Shown one piece after another: positions 25,343 through 38,767 of a stretch of DNA of 64,000 nt. Source of the stretch: Amycolatopsis xylanica (lineage in GTDB: Bacteria > Actinomycetota > Actinomycetes > Mycobacteriales > Pseudonocardiaceae); NCBI RefSeq assembly GCF_900107045.1, contig NZ_FNON01000002.1:1116001-1180000 (forward strand), given 5' to 3'. Numbering within the stretch: position 1 is the first letter of the stretch; every line of letters starts with the position of its first letter. The position numbers were made by a program, and so were the translations under genes. Under the pieces are notes generated by a model. The model was given only the letters and a program-made list of their open reading frames with translations. It ran no database searches and was not told the origin of the DNA.

Positions 25343-26881
25343 ATGCGGATGGTGTTCATCGGTGCCGGGCCGGAAGATTTCGACAGAGCCCAGCGGCGGC
25401 TGCTCGACGAGTTCCAGGCCTGGGCCGAGATCCGCGGCCGGGCCGTCGATCCGGCCGCCGCTGGCGCGGTGCTCGAGTATCGCTACCTGACCGACGGCCT
25501 GCTCGGCCGCTGGACCGGAGCGCTGCTGCGCGAGGTGCTCAGCCACGAGTTCACCGACGTGGACATGACCCCGGCCACGGTCGGCGCGCTCTTCGACTTC
25601 TTCGCCGACACCGATCTCTTCGACGACCGCAGCGATTCGGTCGAGTTCCTGCGTGAAGCGCTGGCGGACATCGCCGCGGGCTTCGACGAGCAGGAGCGTC
25701 ATGCCCGGTTGCCGCAGTTCTCCACCCCGATCTTCGATCTGGCCGAGGACGACGAGCTCCGCGAGCAGGCCGAGGGCACGGCCATCGTGCGGCGCATGCA
25801 CGAGTTCCTCGAATGGCTGGACGAAGACCGCACGCTCCCCGACGACATCGACGACTTTCCCGAAGGCCGCAAACTGTTCGCGCTCGCCGAAGGCATCGGC
25901 ATGTTCCGCGACGAGCCACCGGATGACCTGCTCACCGACGCGCTGGCGCTGTGGACCAAGATGTTCGACCGGATGGACATCTGGGTGGGCGCCGACTCGC
26001 CGTCCGATTTCATCGGCGGCGACGGCAAGACGCTGCTGGGCATCCTCGCGGCGATCTTGGGCGGCCAGGGTCACGCGCCCGAAGAGCTCGTGTTCCGGTC
26101 GCAGGCCACCGTCGCGAACGACCCAGACGGCCGCGATGAGTTCGATCGCCTCCGCACGCTCCTCTTCGACTACGGGCTCGCCGCCCGCGAGGTGCGCACG
26201 ATGCGCCACCTGCTGCCCGAAGTCCACGACGAGGACGAGGTCACCCTCCCGCTCTACCGGCTACTGCCGCTCGGCGTCCGCGCGCTGCACGGCGTGTACT
26301 CGCACGGCGGCGTCCACACCACGACCTTCCAGGACCTCACCCGCGAGACCCCGGAAGTCATGATCGCGAAGATGCTCGCCTCGGATCCCGCGCTGGCGGA
26401 CGCGCTCATGGAGAGCTGGATCGCCATGCATCCACCCGGCGACGCCCGCGCCGAGCTCATCGAACTCATCGGCCGCACCGACGACTTCGAGCACCGGATG
26501 TTCGCACTCGACCTGCTCGGCAAACTCGGCCAGATCGGCGTCGAAGCCATCGTCGCCCTGCGCGACAACCCGATCTGCGGCCCCTGCGTGGCGACCTGGC
26601 TGACCCGCCACGGCATGCTGCCCGAGGAGGACATCTCGGAGCGCGAACTGGTCTACGTCCGCCTCGACGTGCTCACGTCCGGCCTCCGGCAGGCACCCGG
26701 CCGCACGATGGCGCAGTTCGCGGCGCAGCCACGCCACCTCCAGGTGCTGATGGTCGAGGACATGCCGGGCAGCGGTCACCCCTGCACCGGAGAGGTCCTC
26801 ACCAAGATCGCCACCGACCACCCGGACGACTTCGTCGCCAAAGCCGCCCGCCAGGCACTGGACCGCCTGCGCGCCGAATGA
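25343..26881 (+). CDS. Conserved hypothetical protein, helical, acidic
   Basis: 512 residues, rich in Asp/Glu and Leu, without signal peptide or membrane helix. I do not recognise a catalytic domain. Helical segments through the C-terminal half (RAELIELIGRTDDFEHRMFALDLLG onward, in pieces) look like HEAT-type repeats, and LVFRSQATVANDPDGRDEF and ICGPCVATWLTRHGMLP are distinctive. Two adjacent ATGs (25343, 25349). It stands alone, and its TGA abuts the TCA of the converging lyase with no gap. Confidence 0.8.
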   Translation: MRMVFIGAGPEDFDRAQRRLLDEFQAWAEIRGRAVDPAAAGAVLEYRYLTDGLLGRWTGALLREVLSHEFTDVDMTPATVGALFDFFADTDLFDDRSDSVEFLREALADIAAGFDEQERHARLPQFSTPIFDLAEDDELREQAEGTAIVRRMHEFLEWLDEDRTLPDDIDDFPEGRKLFALAEGIGMFRDEPPDDLLTDALALWTKMFDRMDIWVGADSPSDFIGGDGKTLLGILAAILGGQGHAPEELVFRSQATVANDPDGRDEFDRLRTLLFDYGLAAREVRTMRHLLPEVHDEDEVTLPLYRLLPLGVRALHGVYSHGGVHTTTFQDLTRETPEVMIAKMLASDPALADALMESWIAMHPPGDARAELIELIGRTDDFEHRMFALDLLGKLGQIGVEAIVALRDNPICGPCVATWLTRHGMLPEEDISERELVYVRLDVLTSGLRQAPGRTMAQFAAQPRHLQVLMVEDMPGSGHPCTGEVLTKIATDHPDDFVAKAARQALDRLRAE

Positions 26882-27754
26882 TCAGTCGCCGGCTTTCCCG
26901 ATCGCGTCGGCCAGCGCCAGCACGCGGCGGGCGTTGTCCACGTGGAGGTTTTCGATCATCCGGCCGTCCACGGTCACCACGCCCCGGCCTTCGGCCTGTG
27001 CCGTCTCGAACGCCGCGATGATCTTCTCCGAGCGTTCGATCTCCTCGGCCGACGGCGCGAACACCCGGTTGCACGCTTCGAGCTGGCCGGGGTGGATCAA
27101 CGTCTTGCCGTCGAAGCCGAACTGGCGGCCCTGCACGCACTCCGCCTCGAAGCCTTCGAGGTCCTTCACGTCGTTGTAGACGCCGTCGAGGATGACCTTG
27201 CCGGTCGCCCGCGCGGCGAGCAGGGCTAGCGAAAGGCCGCCGAGCAGGGGAGCCCGGCCCGGCACGAACTCGGCGTGCAGTTCCTTCGCGAGGTCGTTGG
27301 TGCCCATGACCAGCACGGTCAGCCGCTCGCTGGCCGCCGCGATCTCCTCGGCGTGCAGCATGGCGATCGGGGTTTCGACCATCGCCCAGATCTTGGTGTG
27401 GTCGGGCGCGCCGCCGAGTTCGAGCGCGCGCTCGATGTTGTGCACCTCGGCGGCGGAGTTCACCTTGGGCACCACCACCGCGGCCGGTCCGGCCTGCGCG
27501 GCGGCGCGCAGATCGGCGTCGTGCCAAGCGGTGTCGAGGCCGTTGACGCGAATGGTCACTTCGCGGCGGCCGTAGTCGCCGGACGACGCGGCGGCGCAGA
27601 CGCGCTCGCGGGCGGCTTCCTTGGCATCGGGGGCGACGGCGTCCTCGAGGTCGAGGATGAGCGCGTCGGCGTCCAGTCCCTTGGCCTTCTCCAGCGCGCG
27701 TTCGTTGGCGCCGGGCATGTAGAGCACCGAACGGCGCGGCCTGAGCTCGGTCAT
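26882..27754 (-). CDS. CitE-like CoA-ester lyase/thioesterase (HpcH/HpaI superfamily)
   Basis: 290-residue TIM-barrel protein of the CitE/malyl-CoA lyase group: [67 protein letters not shown] and [14 protein letters not shown]. The acidic residues in LEDAV and METPIA coordinate Mg2+ in this family. ATG 27754 overlaps the stop of the upstream paralogue (ATGA). The two resemble the Mcl1/Mcl2 pair (malyl-CoA lyase plus malyl-CoA thioesterase) of C2/C3 acyl-CoA metabolism; citramalyl-CoA or methylmalyl-CoA are other candidates. Confidence 0.87.
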   Translation of the reverse strand: MTELRPRRSVLYMPGANERALEKAKGLDADALILDLEDAVAPDAKEAARERVCAAASSGDYGRREVTIRVNGLDTAWHDADLRAAAQAGPAAVVVPKVNSAAEVHNIERALELGGAPDHTKIWAMVETPIAMLHAEEIAAASERLTVLVMGTNDLAKELHAEFVPGRAPLLGGLSLALLAARATGKVILDGVYNDVKDLEGFEAECVQGRQFGFDGKTLIHPGQLEACNRVFAPSAEEIERSEKIIAAFETAQAEGRGVVTVDGRMIENLHVDNARRVLALADAIGKAGD

Positions 27755-28824
27755 CGGTCGGTGTCCTCCTCGGCGATTTCGCGGTACGCGGCGGCCAAGT
27801 CCTCGTCGCGCGCGGCGAGTTCCTCGGCCAGCTCGGCGACCACGCGGCACTGTTTCACGGACGCGTCGTCCTGCATCTTCCCGTCGATCATCACCGCGCC
27901 GGTGCCGTCGCCCATGGCGGCGATGACCTTGCGCGCCCAGCGGACGTCCTCGACGGACGGCGAGAAGACCTTCTTGGCGATGTCGATCTGGACCGGGTGC
28001 AGGCTCCACGCACCGACGCAGCCGAGGATGAACGCGTTGCGGAACTGGTCTTCGCAGCCCACGACATCGCGGATGTCCCCGAACGGCCCGTAGTACGGCA
28101 GGATCCCGTTCGCCGCGCAGGCGTCGACCATGCGCGCGACCGTGTAGTGCCACAGGTCCTGCTGGTAGGTCGTCCGGCCCGCGGTGAGGTCCTCGCCGGT
28201 CGGGTCGGTGCGGACCAGGTAACCGGGGTGACCGCCGCCGACGCGGGTGGTCTTCATGCGGCGGCTGGCCGCGAGGTCGGCGGGGCCGAGCGAGATGCCC
28301 TGCATGCGGGGGCTCGCGCCGGCGATCTCCTCGACGTTCGCGACGCCGCTGGCCGTCTCCAAGATCGCGTGCACCAGCAGCGGGCGGGTGAGCCCGGCGC
28401 GCGCCTCGAGCTGGGCGAGCAGCCGGTCGACGTAGTGGATGTCCTGTGCGCCTTCGACCTTCGGGATCATGATCACGTCGAGCTTGTCGCCGATCTCGGT
28501 GACCAGCGTGATCAGGTCGTCGAGCACCCACGGCGAGTCCAGGCTGTTGACCCGCGTCCACAGCTGCGTCGAGCCGAAGTCGGTGGCCTGCGCGATCTTC
28601 ACCAGGCCCTCGCGCGCGGCCTCCTTGCGGTCGGCGCGCACGGCGTCCTCGAGGTTCCCGAGTAGTACGTCGACCTTCTTCGCGATGTCCGGCACCTTCG
28701 CGGCCATCTTCTCGTTGCTGGGATCGAAGAAGTGGATCATCCGCGACGGTGGCACCGGGATCTGGCGCAGCGGCTCGGGTGCCCCCACGGCGAGTGGTGC
28801 GAAGAAATCCTTCGGCGAGCGCAT
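27751..28824 (-). CDS. CoA-ester lyase of the malyl-CoA/beta-methylmalyl-CoA lyase type
   Basis: 357 residues, larger paralogue of the next gene: [68 protein letters not shown] and [17 protein letters not shown]. The [12 protein letters not shown] start and the long C-terminal lid match Mcl1-type malyl-CoA/methylmalyl-CoA lyases. The enzyme would cleave malyl-CoA to acetyl-CoA and glyoxylate, or methylmalyl-CoA to propionyl-CoA and glyoxylate. First gene of a two-gene operon, divergent from the kinase gene across 84 bp. Confidence 0.87.
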   Translation of the reverse strand: MRSPKDFFAPLAVGAPEPLRQIPVPPSRMIHFFDPSNEKMAAKVPDIAKKVDVLLGNLEDAVRADRKEAAREGLVKIAQATDFGSTQLWTRVNSLDSPWVLDDLITLVTEIGDKLDVIMIPKVEGAQDIHYVDRLLAQLEARAGLTRPLLVHAILETASGVANVEEIAGASPRMQGISLGPADLAASRRMKTTRVGGGHPGYLVRTDPTGEDLTAGRTTYQQDLWHYTVARMVDACAANGILPYYGPFGDIRDVVGCEDQFRNAFILGCVGAWSLHPVQIDIAKKVFSPSVEDVRWARKVIAAMGDGTGAVMIDGKMQDDASVKQCRVVAELAEELAARDEDLAAAYREIAEEDTDR

Positions 28825-28908
28825 CGGTCCTCCAAGGCATGTGACTCGTCGGTAACCCTAAACCGGTGACATCGGGAACCGCTGCGGCGAACGTCACCTC
28901 TTAGGGGT

Positions 28909-30681
<1,773 letters not shown>

Positions 30682-30966
30682 GTTGTCCACAATGGATTAC
30701 GCCGTTCAGTCGAACCCATTGGGCCGCTTGACCAATTTGTGACCTCCGGCACCGTAATCGTTCGGTTACACCACTCAGCTCTTGGTCACTCGGTTGGCGG
30801 CACGGTCGGACCGAAGTCCGATGACCGCTTGCCGACCGGTCACCGACCGCTGGGCGCCGCCGATCGCAGCCACTCCCGTTACCCGGCGACCGGGCCGTCT
30901 CGCACTGGTACTCAATTAACGTGCCCTTTTGCGTTCGGGGCGGACGAGCTTGAAGGAGGCGGACCA

Positions 30967-31617
30967 GTGGCGGCAACACCCGCATCTCAGAACACCGCGA
31001 TCACCGGCGGTGCGAAGAGCAGCCGATCGCTGCCCAGTCGCGTGGTGCCGCCCATCGAGCTGCCCGCGCCCGTCGCGGAGCTGGCCCGCGGCGGCGCCGC
31101 CCAGCTCGGCTGGAGCGGGGTCGTCCTGCCCGAGATGACGATGCTGGGCCGCAAGGTCACCGTCGTCGCCAGGCTCCGCACGGACGTGCACGCCGAGCGG
31201 ATCGCCATGGGCATCGGCCCGGTGACCGACCGCGCGACCGTCGACACCTGGACCTGGCCGGAGCTCGCGAGCTCGGCGCCCGGCTCCGCCGCCGAGATCA
31301 TCGGCGTGCTGGCCGTCGGCAGGCACTGGCGCACCGCGATGGCCTCGGCCGTCCCGTTCGCCCGCTACGGCGAAGCGGCCATGGTGCTGCCGTCGCCGTC
31401 CACCCTCACCGAGGACTACGTGGCGAACTGCCTGCCGCGTGCGCGTGCCTACGGCCTCGCCGTGATCACCGCCGACCCGAACGGCGTCATCGACTTCGAC
31501 CTCGAAGGCCGCACCGAGCGCATGCTCCTGGCCGAGGACCCGGTCTCCCGCTGGGTCAACGAGATGGTCTACGCCGAGCTGCTCGCGACCACTGAGGTGC
31601 CCGCCGACGTCGAGTGA
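30967..31617 (+). CDS. Conserved hypothetical protein
   Basis: 216 residues, no signal or membrane helix, no domain I recognise. Segments LPAPVAELARGGAAQLGWSG, MTMLGRKVTVVARLRTDVHA and PSTLTEDYVANCLPRARAYG look globular. GTG 30967 is chosen because AAGGAGG lies seven bases upstream, a strong site. The 285-bp gap before it has no gene that I can see, but a perfect TTGTCCACA 9-mer lies at 30683-30691. It may share a transcript with the NAD(P)-binding protein 15 bp downstream. Confidence 0.78.
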   Translation: MAATPASQNTAITGGAKSSRSLPSRVVPPIELPAPVAELARGGAAQLGWSGVVLPEMTMLGRKVTVVARLRTDVHAERIAMGIGPVTDRATVDTWTWPELASSAPGSAAEIIGVLAVGRHWRTAMASAVPFARYGEAAMVLPSPSTLTEDYVANCLPRARAYGLAVITADPNGVIDFDLEGRTERMLLAEDPVSRWVNEMVYAELLATTEVPADVE

Positions 31618-31632
31618 CCTAGGCTCGTGATC

Positions 31633-32274
31633 ATGCGAGTCGTCATTGCCGGTGGACATGGTCAGATCGCGCTGCGGCTGGAGAAGCTGCTCGCCGCACG
31701 CGGAGACCAGGCGGTCGGGATCATCAGGAAACCCGAGCAGGCGGGCGATCTCGAAGCGCTCGGCGCCGAGGCGGCCGTCCTCGATCTCGAGAAGTCCGAT
31801 GTGGACACCGTGGCCGGTGTCCTTTCCGGAGCGGACGCGGCGATCTTCGCCGCAGGCGCCGGTGCGGGCAGCGGCACCGACCGCAAGGACACGGTCGACC
31901 GCGCCGCCGCGGCCTTGTTCGCCGAAGCCTCCGAGCGTGCCGGGGTGCGGCGTCACATCCAGGTCGGCTCGATGGGCGCCGACCGATGGGACACCATCGA
32001 CGTCTCGGACGACTTCCGGATCTACCTCAAGGCCAAGAAGGCCGCCGAAGACGACCTGCGTGCCCGCGATCTCGATTGGACGATCCTGCGGCCGGGCGCG
32101 CTGACCAACGATCCCGGCACCGGGCTCGTCTACGTCGCCGAGTCGACCGGGCGTGGCTCGATCCCGCGTGACGATGTCGCCGCGTTCCTGGTCGCACTGC
32201 TCGACCACCCGGGCACCGCGCGCAGCACGCTGGAGCTGATCTCCGGCGAGACCCCGATCGCGGAGTCGCTCTAG
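31633..32274 (+). CDS. NAD(P)H-binding atypical SDR (YwnB/SDR_a5-like)
   Basis: About 213 residues. Rossmann start MRVVIAGGHGQIALRLEKLL (GxxGxxG variant), then AAIFAAGAGAGSGTDRKDTVDR, RHIQVGSMGA, KKAAEDDLRARDLDWTILRPG and a C-terminal strand. This is the NAD(P)H-binding, ligase- or reductase-like group of small atypical SDRs, often stress-related. ATG 31633 is preferred, GTG 31627 possible. The stop overlaps the stop of the converging oxidase in CTAG. Confidence 0.88.
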   Translation: MRVVIAGGHGQIALRLEKLLAARGDQAVGIIRKPEQAGDLEALGAEAAVLDLEKSDVDTVAGVLSGADAAIFAAGAGAGSGTDRKDTVDRAAAALFAEASERAGVRRHIQVGSMGADRWDTIDVSDDFRIYLKAKKAAEDDLRARDLDWTILRPGALTNDPGTGLVYVAESTGRGSIPRDDVAAFLVALLDHPGTARSTLELISGETPIAESL

Positions 32275-33575
32275 GCGGGCCCGAGCACCCGGTCGAGGTA
32301 GGCGTTCGAGAACAACCCGGCCGGGTCGACCTCCTTGCGCACGGCGAGGAAGTCGTCGAACCGCGGGTAGAGCCTGCGGAAGTCGTCTGCGCCGAGCGTG
32401 TGCATCTTGCCCCAGTGCGGACGGCCGCCGACCTTGGCGACGATCGACTCGAAGCCGGCGAAGTACTCGCGGTAGGGCATGCCGACGAACTGGTGGATCG
32501 CGATGTAGGCCGAGTCGCGGCCATACGCCGTGGACAGCCAGATGTCGTCGGCCTGCGCGACGCGGATCTCGACCGGGAACATCACCGGGTTCTCCAGCTT
32601 CGGCACGAGCGCGCGAAGCTCGGCCAGCACGTCGTGCAGTGCTTCGACCGGGACCGCGTACTCGGACTCGACGAACCGGACGCTGCGCGCGGTCACGAAG
32701 ACCTTGTGCGAGACGTCGCTGTACTCACGGCCGGACAACACGTTCGACGAGAGCTTCCCGAGCGGGCGGACGAGTTTCGGCACCGCGCGGCCGAGACGGC
32801 ACAGCGCGCCGAACGCGATGTTCTCGGTCAGCTCGTAGTCGATGTACTCCTTCACCCGGCTGAGTGGTTTTGTCGGAGTGCCTGCCGGCAGCCGGTTGTT
32901 GCGCTTGACCAGCGCGTTGTCGCCGTAGGGGAACCAGTAGAACTCGAAGTGGTCGTTGGTGGCGGCGTCGCGCTCGAACCCGGCGAGCACGTTCTCCAGC
33001 GGTTCCGGGCGCTCCTGCGCGGCGAGCGCGTACGCCGGTTCGCACTGCAGGGTGACCGTGGAGATGACGCCGAGCGCGCCAAGCCCGAGCCGGGCGGCGG
33101 CGAACAGCTCCGGCCGTTCGCCAGCCGAACAGGTGACGACGGAACCGTCCGCCAGCACGAGTTCGAGCGCGGCGATCTGCGTGGTCATCCCGCCGAACTT
33201 CGCGCCGGTGCCATGGGTGCCGGTGGACAGCGCGCCCGCGATGGTCTGGTTGTCGATGTCGCCCATGTTGGTCAGGCCGAGACCGAGCTTGTCCAGCTCG
33301 ATGTTCAGGTTGTGCAGCGTGGTGCCCGACCGGACGGTGACCAGGTGTTTCGCCGTGTCGACGGCCTCGATGCCGGTCCAGCCGGTGAGGTCGATCGCGT
33401 CGGAGTCGGCGGCCGCGATGGCGGTGAACGAGTGCCCGGAGCCCCACGCGCGCACGCGGCGGCCATCGAGCGCGACGCTCGCGACGGCTTCGGCGATCTC
33501 GCCGGTGTCACGCGGCTGATGCACCCGCTGCGGGGTCGCGGTCGCGGTACCTGCCCAGTTGGTCCACTGCGTCAT
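32271..33575 (-). CDS. FAD-linked sugar-1,4-lactone oxidase (D-arabinono/L-gulono-lactone oxidase family)
   Basis: 434 residues of the VAO/ALO family. N-terminal FAD-binding PCMH domain: VRAWGSGHSFTAIAAADS, where the His is the usual covalent FAD ligand, and NMGDIDNQTIAGALSTGTHG. C-terminal ALO domain with GGRPHWGKMHTL, whose HWGK motif is diagnostic, ending FSNAYLDRVLG. It oxidises an aldono-lactone or related alditol with O2. The gene is divergent from the PLP aldolase-like gene across 53 bp and may share its promoter region. Confidence 0.92.
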   Translation of the reverse strand: MTQWTNWAGTATATPQRVHQPRDTGEIAEAVASVALDGRRVRAWGSGHSFTAIAAADSDAIDLTGWTGIEAVDTAKHLVTVRSGTTLHNLNIELDKLGLGLTNMGDIDNQTIAGALSTGTHGTGAKFGGMTTQIAALELVLADGSVVTCSAGERPELFAAARLGLGALGVISTVTLQCEPAYALAAQERPEPLENVLAGFERDAATNDHFEFYWFPYGDNALVKRNNRLPAGTPTKPLSRVKEYIDYELTENIAFGALCRLGRAVPKLVRPLGKLSSNVLSGREYSDVSHKVFVTARSVRFVESEYAVPVEALHDVLAELRALVPKLENPVMFPVEIRVAQADDIWLSTAYGRDSAYIAIHQFVGMPYREYFAGFESIVAKVGGRPHWGKMHTLGADDFRRLYPRFDDFLAVRKEVDPAGLFSNAYLDRVLGPA

Positions 33576-33628
33576 GCGTCACCACCATAAGTGAAAGAGA
33601 TTCGCGTTTCAAGAGTTTTTGTCGTACC

Positions 33629-34822
33629 GTGAGTAGCGTGAGCACTGCGACGAAGTACGACTTGGCGACGAAGGATCTCGACGCGCCGTTCGCCATTGTC
33701 GACCTCGACGCGTTCGACGCCAACGCGGACGACCTCGTGCGCCGCGCCGCAGGCAAGCCGATCCGCGTCGCCAGCAAGTCCGTCCGCAGCCGCTTCCTGC
33801 TCGAGCGCGTGCTCGCGAAGCCTGGCTTCGAAGGCCTGATGGCGTACACGCTGGCCGAGGCGTTGTGGCACGTCGAGATGGGCACCACCGACGACCTGCT
33901 GGTCGGCTACCCGACCGCCGACCACGCGGCGCTGCGCGCGCTGGCCGCGTCGGACCGTGCCCGCGCGGCCATCACGATCATGGTCGACTCGCCGCAGCAC
34001 CTCGACCTGGTCGACGCGGCGCTCGGCTCCGACCACCCCGAGATCCGCGTCTGCCTCGAACTCGACGTGTCGTGGCACCCCGTGCCCGGCGTGCACATCG
34101 GCTCGCGCCGCTCGCCGGTCTTCACCGCGCGCCAAGCCGCGGACCTGGCGCGCACCATCGTGGCGCGCAAGGGTTTCCGGCTCGTCGGCATGATGGGCTA
34201 CGAAGGCCAGATCGCCGGCCTCGGCGACACCGCGGGCAGCGGCGCCAAGAACGCCATCGTCAGCTGGATCCAGCGCAAGTCAGCCGCCGAACTGAGCGCG
34301 CGGCGCAGCGCGGCCGTCCGCGCGGTGCGCGCGATCGCGGACCTCGAGTTCGTCAACGGTGGCGGCACCGGCAGCATCGAGTCGACCGGCGCGGAAAGCG
34401 TGGTCACCGAGATCGCGGCGGGCTCCGGCCTGATCGGCCCGACCCTCTTCGACGGTTACTCCCGCTTCCAGCCCCGCCCCGCGGTCCTGTTCGCGCTCCC
34501 GGTGGTCCGCCGCCCGGCCAAGAACATCGCGACCCTGTTCTCCGGCGGCTACATCGCCTCCGGCCCGACGGGCACCTCCCGCCAGCCCGAGCCCTACCTG
34601 CCCGAAGGCCTCTCGCTGACCGCCATCGAAGGCGCCGGCGAGGTCCAAACCCCGGTCATCGGCAAGGCCGCCCGCACCCTCCGCATCGGCGACCGAGTCT
34701 GGCTCCGCCACGCCAAAGCAGGCGAGCTGGCCGAGCGCTTCGACACCTACCACGTAGTCGTCGGCGACCGAGTCGAGCGCACCATCCCCACCTACCGAGG
34801 CGAGCACAAGAACTTCGGCTGA
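33629..34822 (+). CDS. PLP-dependent amino-acid deaminase/aldolase (D-threonine aldolase/alanine-racemase fold)
   Basis: About 397 residues of fold-type III. N-terminal barrel starts DAPFAIVDLDAFDANADDLVRRA, then KPIRVASKSVRSRFLLERV, where the Lys after RVASK is the expected PLP Schiff base, and EFVNGGGTGSIEST binding the phosphate. C-terminal domain contains QTPVIGKAARTLRIGDRVWLRHAKAGELAERF (in pieces), with the metal-binding His of D-serine dehydratase/D-threonine aldolase types. GTG 33629 or 33638 could be the start; neither has a clear ribosome site, suggesting a leaderless or near-leaderless mRNA. Confidence 0.87.
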   Translation: MSSVSTATKYDLATKDLDAPFAIVDLDAFDANADDLVRRAAGKPIRVASKSVRSRFLLERVLAKPGFEGLMAYTLAEALWHVEMGTTDDLLVGYPTADHAALRALAASDRARAAITIMVDSPQHLDLVDAALGSDHPEIRVCLELDVSWHPVPGVHIGSRRSPVFTARQAADLARTIVARKGFRLVGMMGYEGQIAGLGDTAGSGAKNAIVSWIQRKSAAELSARRSAAVRAVRAIADLEFVNGGGTGSIESTGAESVVTEIAAGSGLIGPTLFDGYSRFQPRPAVLFALPVVRRPAKNIATLFSGGYIASGPTGTSRQPEPYLPEGLSLTAIEGAGEVQTPVIGKAARTLRIGDRVWLRHAKAGELAERFDTYHVVVGDRVERTIPTYRGEHKNFG

Positions 34823-34942
34823 CCTCCCAAAAACCCGCCCCCAGTACTTACCCACCCCCCGCCCGTCCCTGGGGGCTCCGCCCTGCATCAGTCTATCGGC
34901 CCACCCCGACACACCCCGGCCGAATCGGACATTTCGGCAAGG

Positions 34943-34985
34943 TTGTCCACAGTTGTGGACCCCTGTGGACAAAATCTGTGGACAG
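34943..34985. promoter_or_regulatory. Cluster of four DnaA-box-like 9-mers
   Basis: TTGTCCACA at 34943-34951 (plus); TGTGGACCC at 34954-34962, TGTGGACAA at 34964-34972 and TGTGGACAG at 34977-34985, which are GGGTCCACA, TTGTCCACA and CTGTCCACA on the minus strand. Two are exact matches to the actinobacterial DnaA box. Function unknown; no AT-rich unwinding element is next to it. Confidence 0.55.
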
Positions 34986-35207
34986 GTGCAAATCAGCAGG
35001 TCAGAGCCACTTTCGGGGTGTGGGTGGCTCCGGTTTGCGGGTGCCGAGCGCATGAAGCCACGTTCGCAGCGTTGAGCGACGCAAAAGCCCCGTTCACTAC
35101 GTCCAGGGCGCCCGGCAAGTCGGGCAAAGCGCGCTAGACCAGACAGAACGCGAGGCCTGACGTCCTCTGTGGACGGTCAACGGCGGTGCGCAGGCGAAGG
35201 TGGCCTT

Positions 35208-35256
35208 CGCGAAACCCGAATTCTGGCCAGCCAATGGCCCAAACTCGGGTTTCGCG
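35208..35256. terminator. Nested inverted repeat, probable terminator of tetR
   Basis: Outer perfect 12-bp arms CGCGAAACCCGA / TCGGGTTTCGCG and an inner stem GGCCA / TGGCC, separated by a symmetrical five-base internal loop on each side. It lies 27 bp beyond the tetR stop codon. No T-run is present. Confidence 0.55.
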
Positions 35257-35282
35257 TAGCCACGACGCGAGCCGAGCGAACC

Positions 35283-35921
35283 TCAGGACTCGCCGAATTT
35301 GCGTGCCAAGTAGCCCTTCACCAGGAACTTCGTCTCGGCGACGATGTGCTCGTCGCCCATCGGGTCGCGGCGGAAGGCGAGCTTCAGCAGTGCGTCGGCG
35401 ACCTCGTTGGCGATCGTGATCGCGAACTTCAGGTCGTCGACGGGGGTCGACAGGTTCGGGGAGAGCACACCGACCAGCGAGTCGACGATGACCGTGTTGT
35501 TGTCGCGGCTCTCGTCGAGCAGCTGCGTGTCGACCACGTCGCCGAAGTGGACCTTCGAGAAGCCCGGGATCTCGCGGTGCATCCGCAGGTAGATGTCGAG
35601 AATCGAGTCGACGACGTCCCACCAGTGGCCCGCGTCGATCGAGTCGAGCCGCTCGGTGATCTGCTGGATGAAGCGCTCGAGGTTGCGTTGGGTCAGCGCC
35701 TGCACGACGGCGCGTTTATCGGGGAAGAACTGGTACAGCGAACCAACGGCCACGCCCGCGCGCTTCGCGATGAGCGTCGTCGTCAGTGCTTCGTAGCCGA
35801 GTTCGTCGATCAACTGGGCGCTCGCGTCGAGCATCTGCTCGACCCGCTTCGCGCTGCGCTGCTGGACAGGCTGACGGCGAAGGGGCGTGTCCGTCCCCTT
35901 CGCGGCCTGGATGTCGGGCAC
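35283..35921 (-). CDS. TetR-family transcriptional regulator
   Basis: 212 residues. The N-terminal HTH reads RVEQMLDASAQLIDELGYEALTT, TLIAKRAGVAVGSLYQFFPDKRAVV; the C-terminal helices form the ligand pocket (HWWDVVDSILDIYLRMHREIPG). GTG 35921 is fixed by AGGAGGAG five bases upstream; a longer frame exists but has no such site. It is divergent from the beta-glucosidase and probably controls the glucosidase-transporter pair and itself; the ligand is likely a sugar or aglycone (inference). Confidence 0.92.
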   Translation of the reverse strand: MPDIQAAKGTDTPLRRQPVQQRSAKRVEQMLDASAQLIDELGYEALTTTLIAKRAGVAVGSLYQFFPDKRAVVQALTQRNLERFIQQITERLDSIDAGHWWDVVDSILDIYLRMHREIPGFSKVHFGDVVDTQLLDESRDNNTVIVDSLVGVLSPNLSTPVDDLKFAITIANEVADALLKLAFRRDPMGDEHIVAETKFLVKGYLARKFGES

Positions 35922-35967
35922 GTCGGCTCCTCCTCTGCTGATCAGCGACTTTATCGTGTCGGCAGGC

Positions 35968-38604
<2,637 letters not shown>

Positions 38605-38615
38605 AGCGTTGGAGA

Positions 38616-38670
38616 CCGCGGGCCCCGTGCCGGTCGGGGGAGGGGGAGTGCAACGGCACGGGACCCGCGG
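38616..38670. terminator. Long GC-rich hairpin after the MFS gene
   Basis: 17-bp arms CCGCGGGCCCCGTGCCG / CGGCACGGGACCCGCGG with one mismatch and a purine-rich 21-base loop containing GGGGGAGGGGGA. It starts 12 bp after the MFS stop. No T-run. First of two tandem hairpins. Confidence 0.6.
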
Positions 38671-38715
38671 CGTTCGGGGCCGCATTCTCTTGAGGGCGGG
38701 GGTACTACTTCAAGG

Positions 38716-38767
38716 GACCGAGGGAGGCTCGTCACGCTCGGGGGGTACGGACGAGCCTTCCTCGGTC
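38716..38767. terminator. Second tandem hairpin in the same gap
   Basis: 17-bp arms GACCGAGGGAGGCTCGT / ACGAGCCTTCCTCGGTC with one wobble pair and an 18-base loop containing GGGGGG. It lies before the stop of the converging small gene. A weaker CTTGA/TTCAAG pair (38690-38714) lies between the two hairpins. Confidence 0.6.

Larger units (their letters stand above)
34823..35282. other. 460-bp gene-free convergent intergenic region
   Basis: No credible coding sequence. It holds a C-rich stretch just after the PLP gene, a dense set of TGTGGACA/TTGTCCACA 9-mers (34943-34985), a CACTTTCGGGG element (35010-35020) identical to part of the inverted repeat at 55148-55204, and a nested inverted repeat (35208-35256) before the tetR stop. 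Confidence 0.7.

Noticed and set aside
30683..30691. Single TTGTCCACA after the kinase stop
   Set aside because: One exact DnaA-type 9-mer is expected by chance at this scale and similar ones occur inside genes; mentioned only as context.
34823..35282. Replication origin in the gene-free gap
   Set aside because: Only four boxes, no AT-rich unwinding stretch and no dnaA/dnaN alongside; a full oriC has many more boxes.
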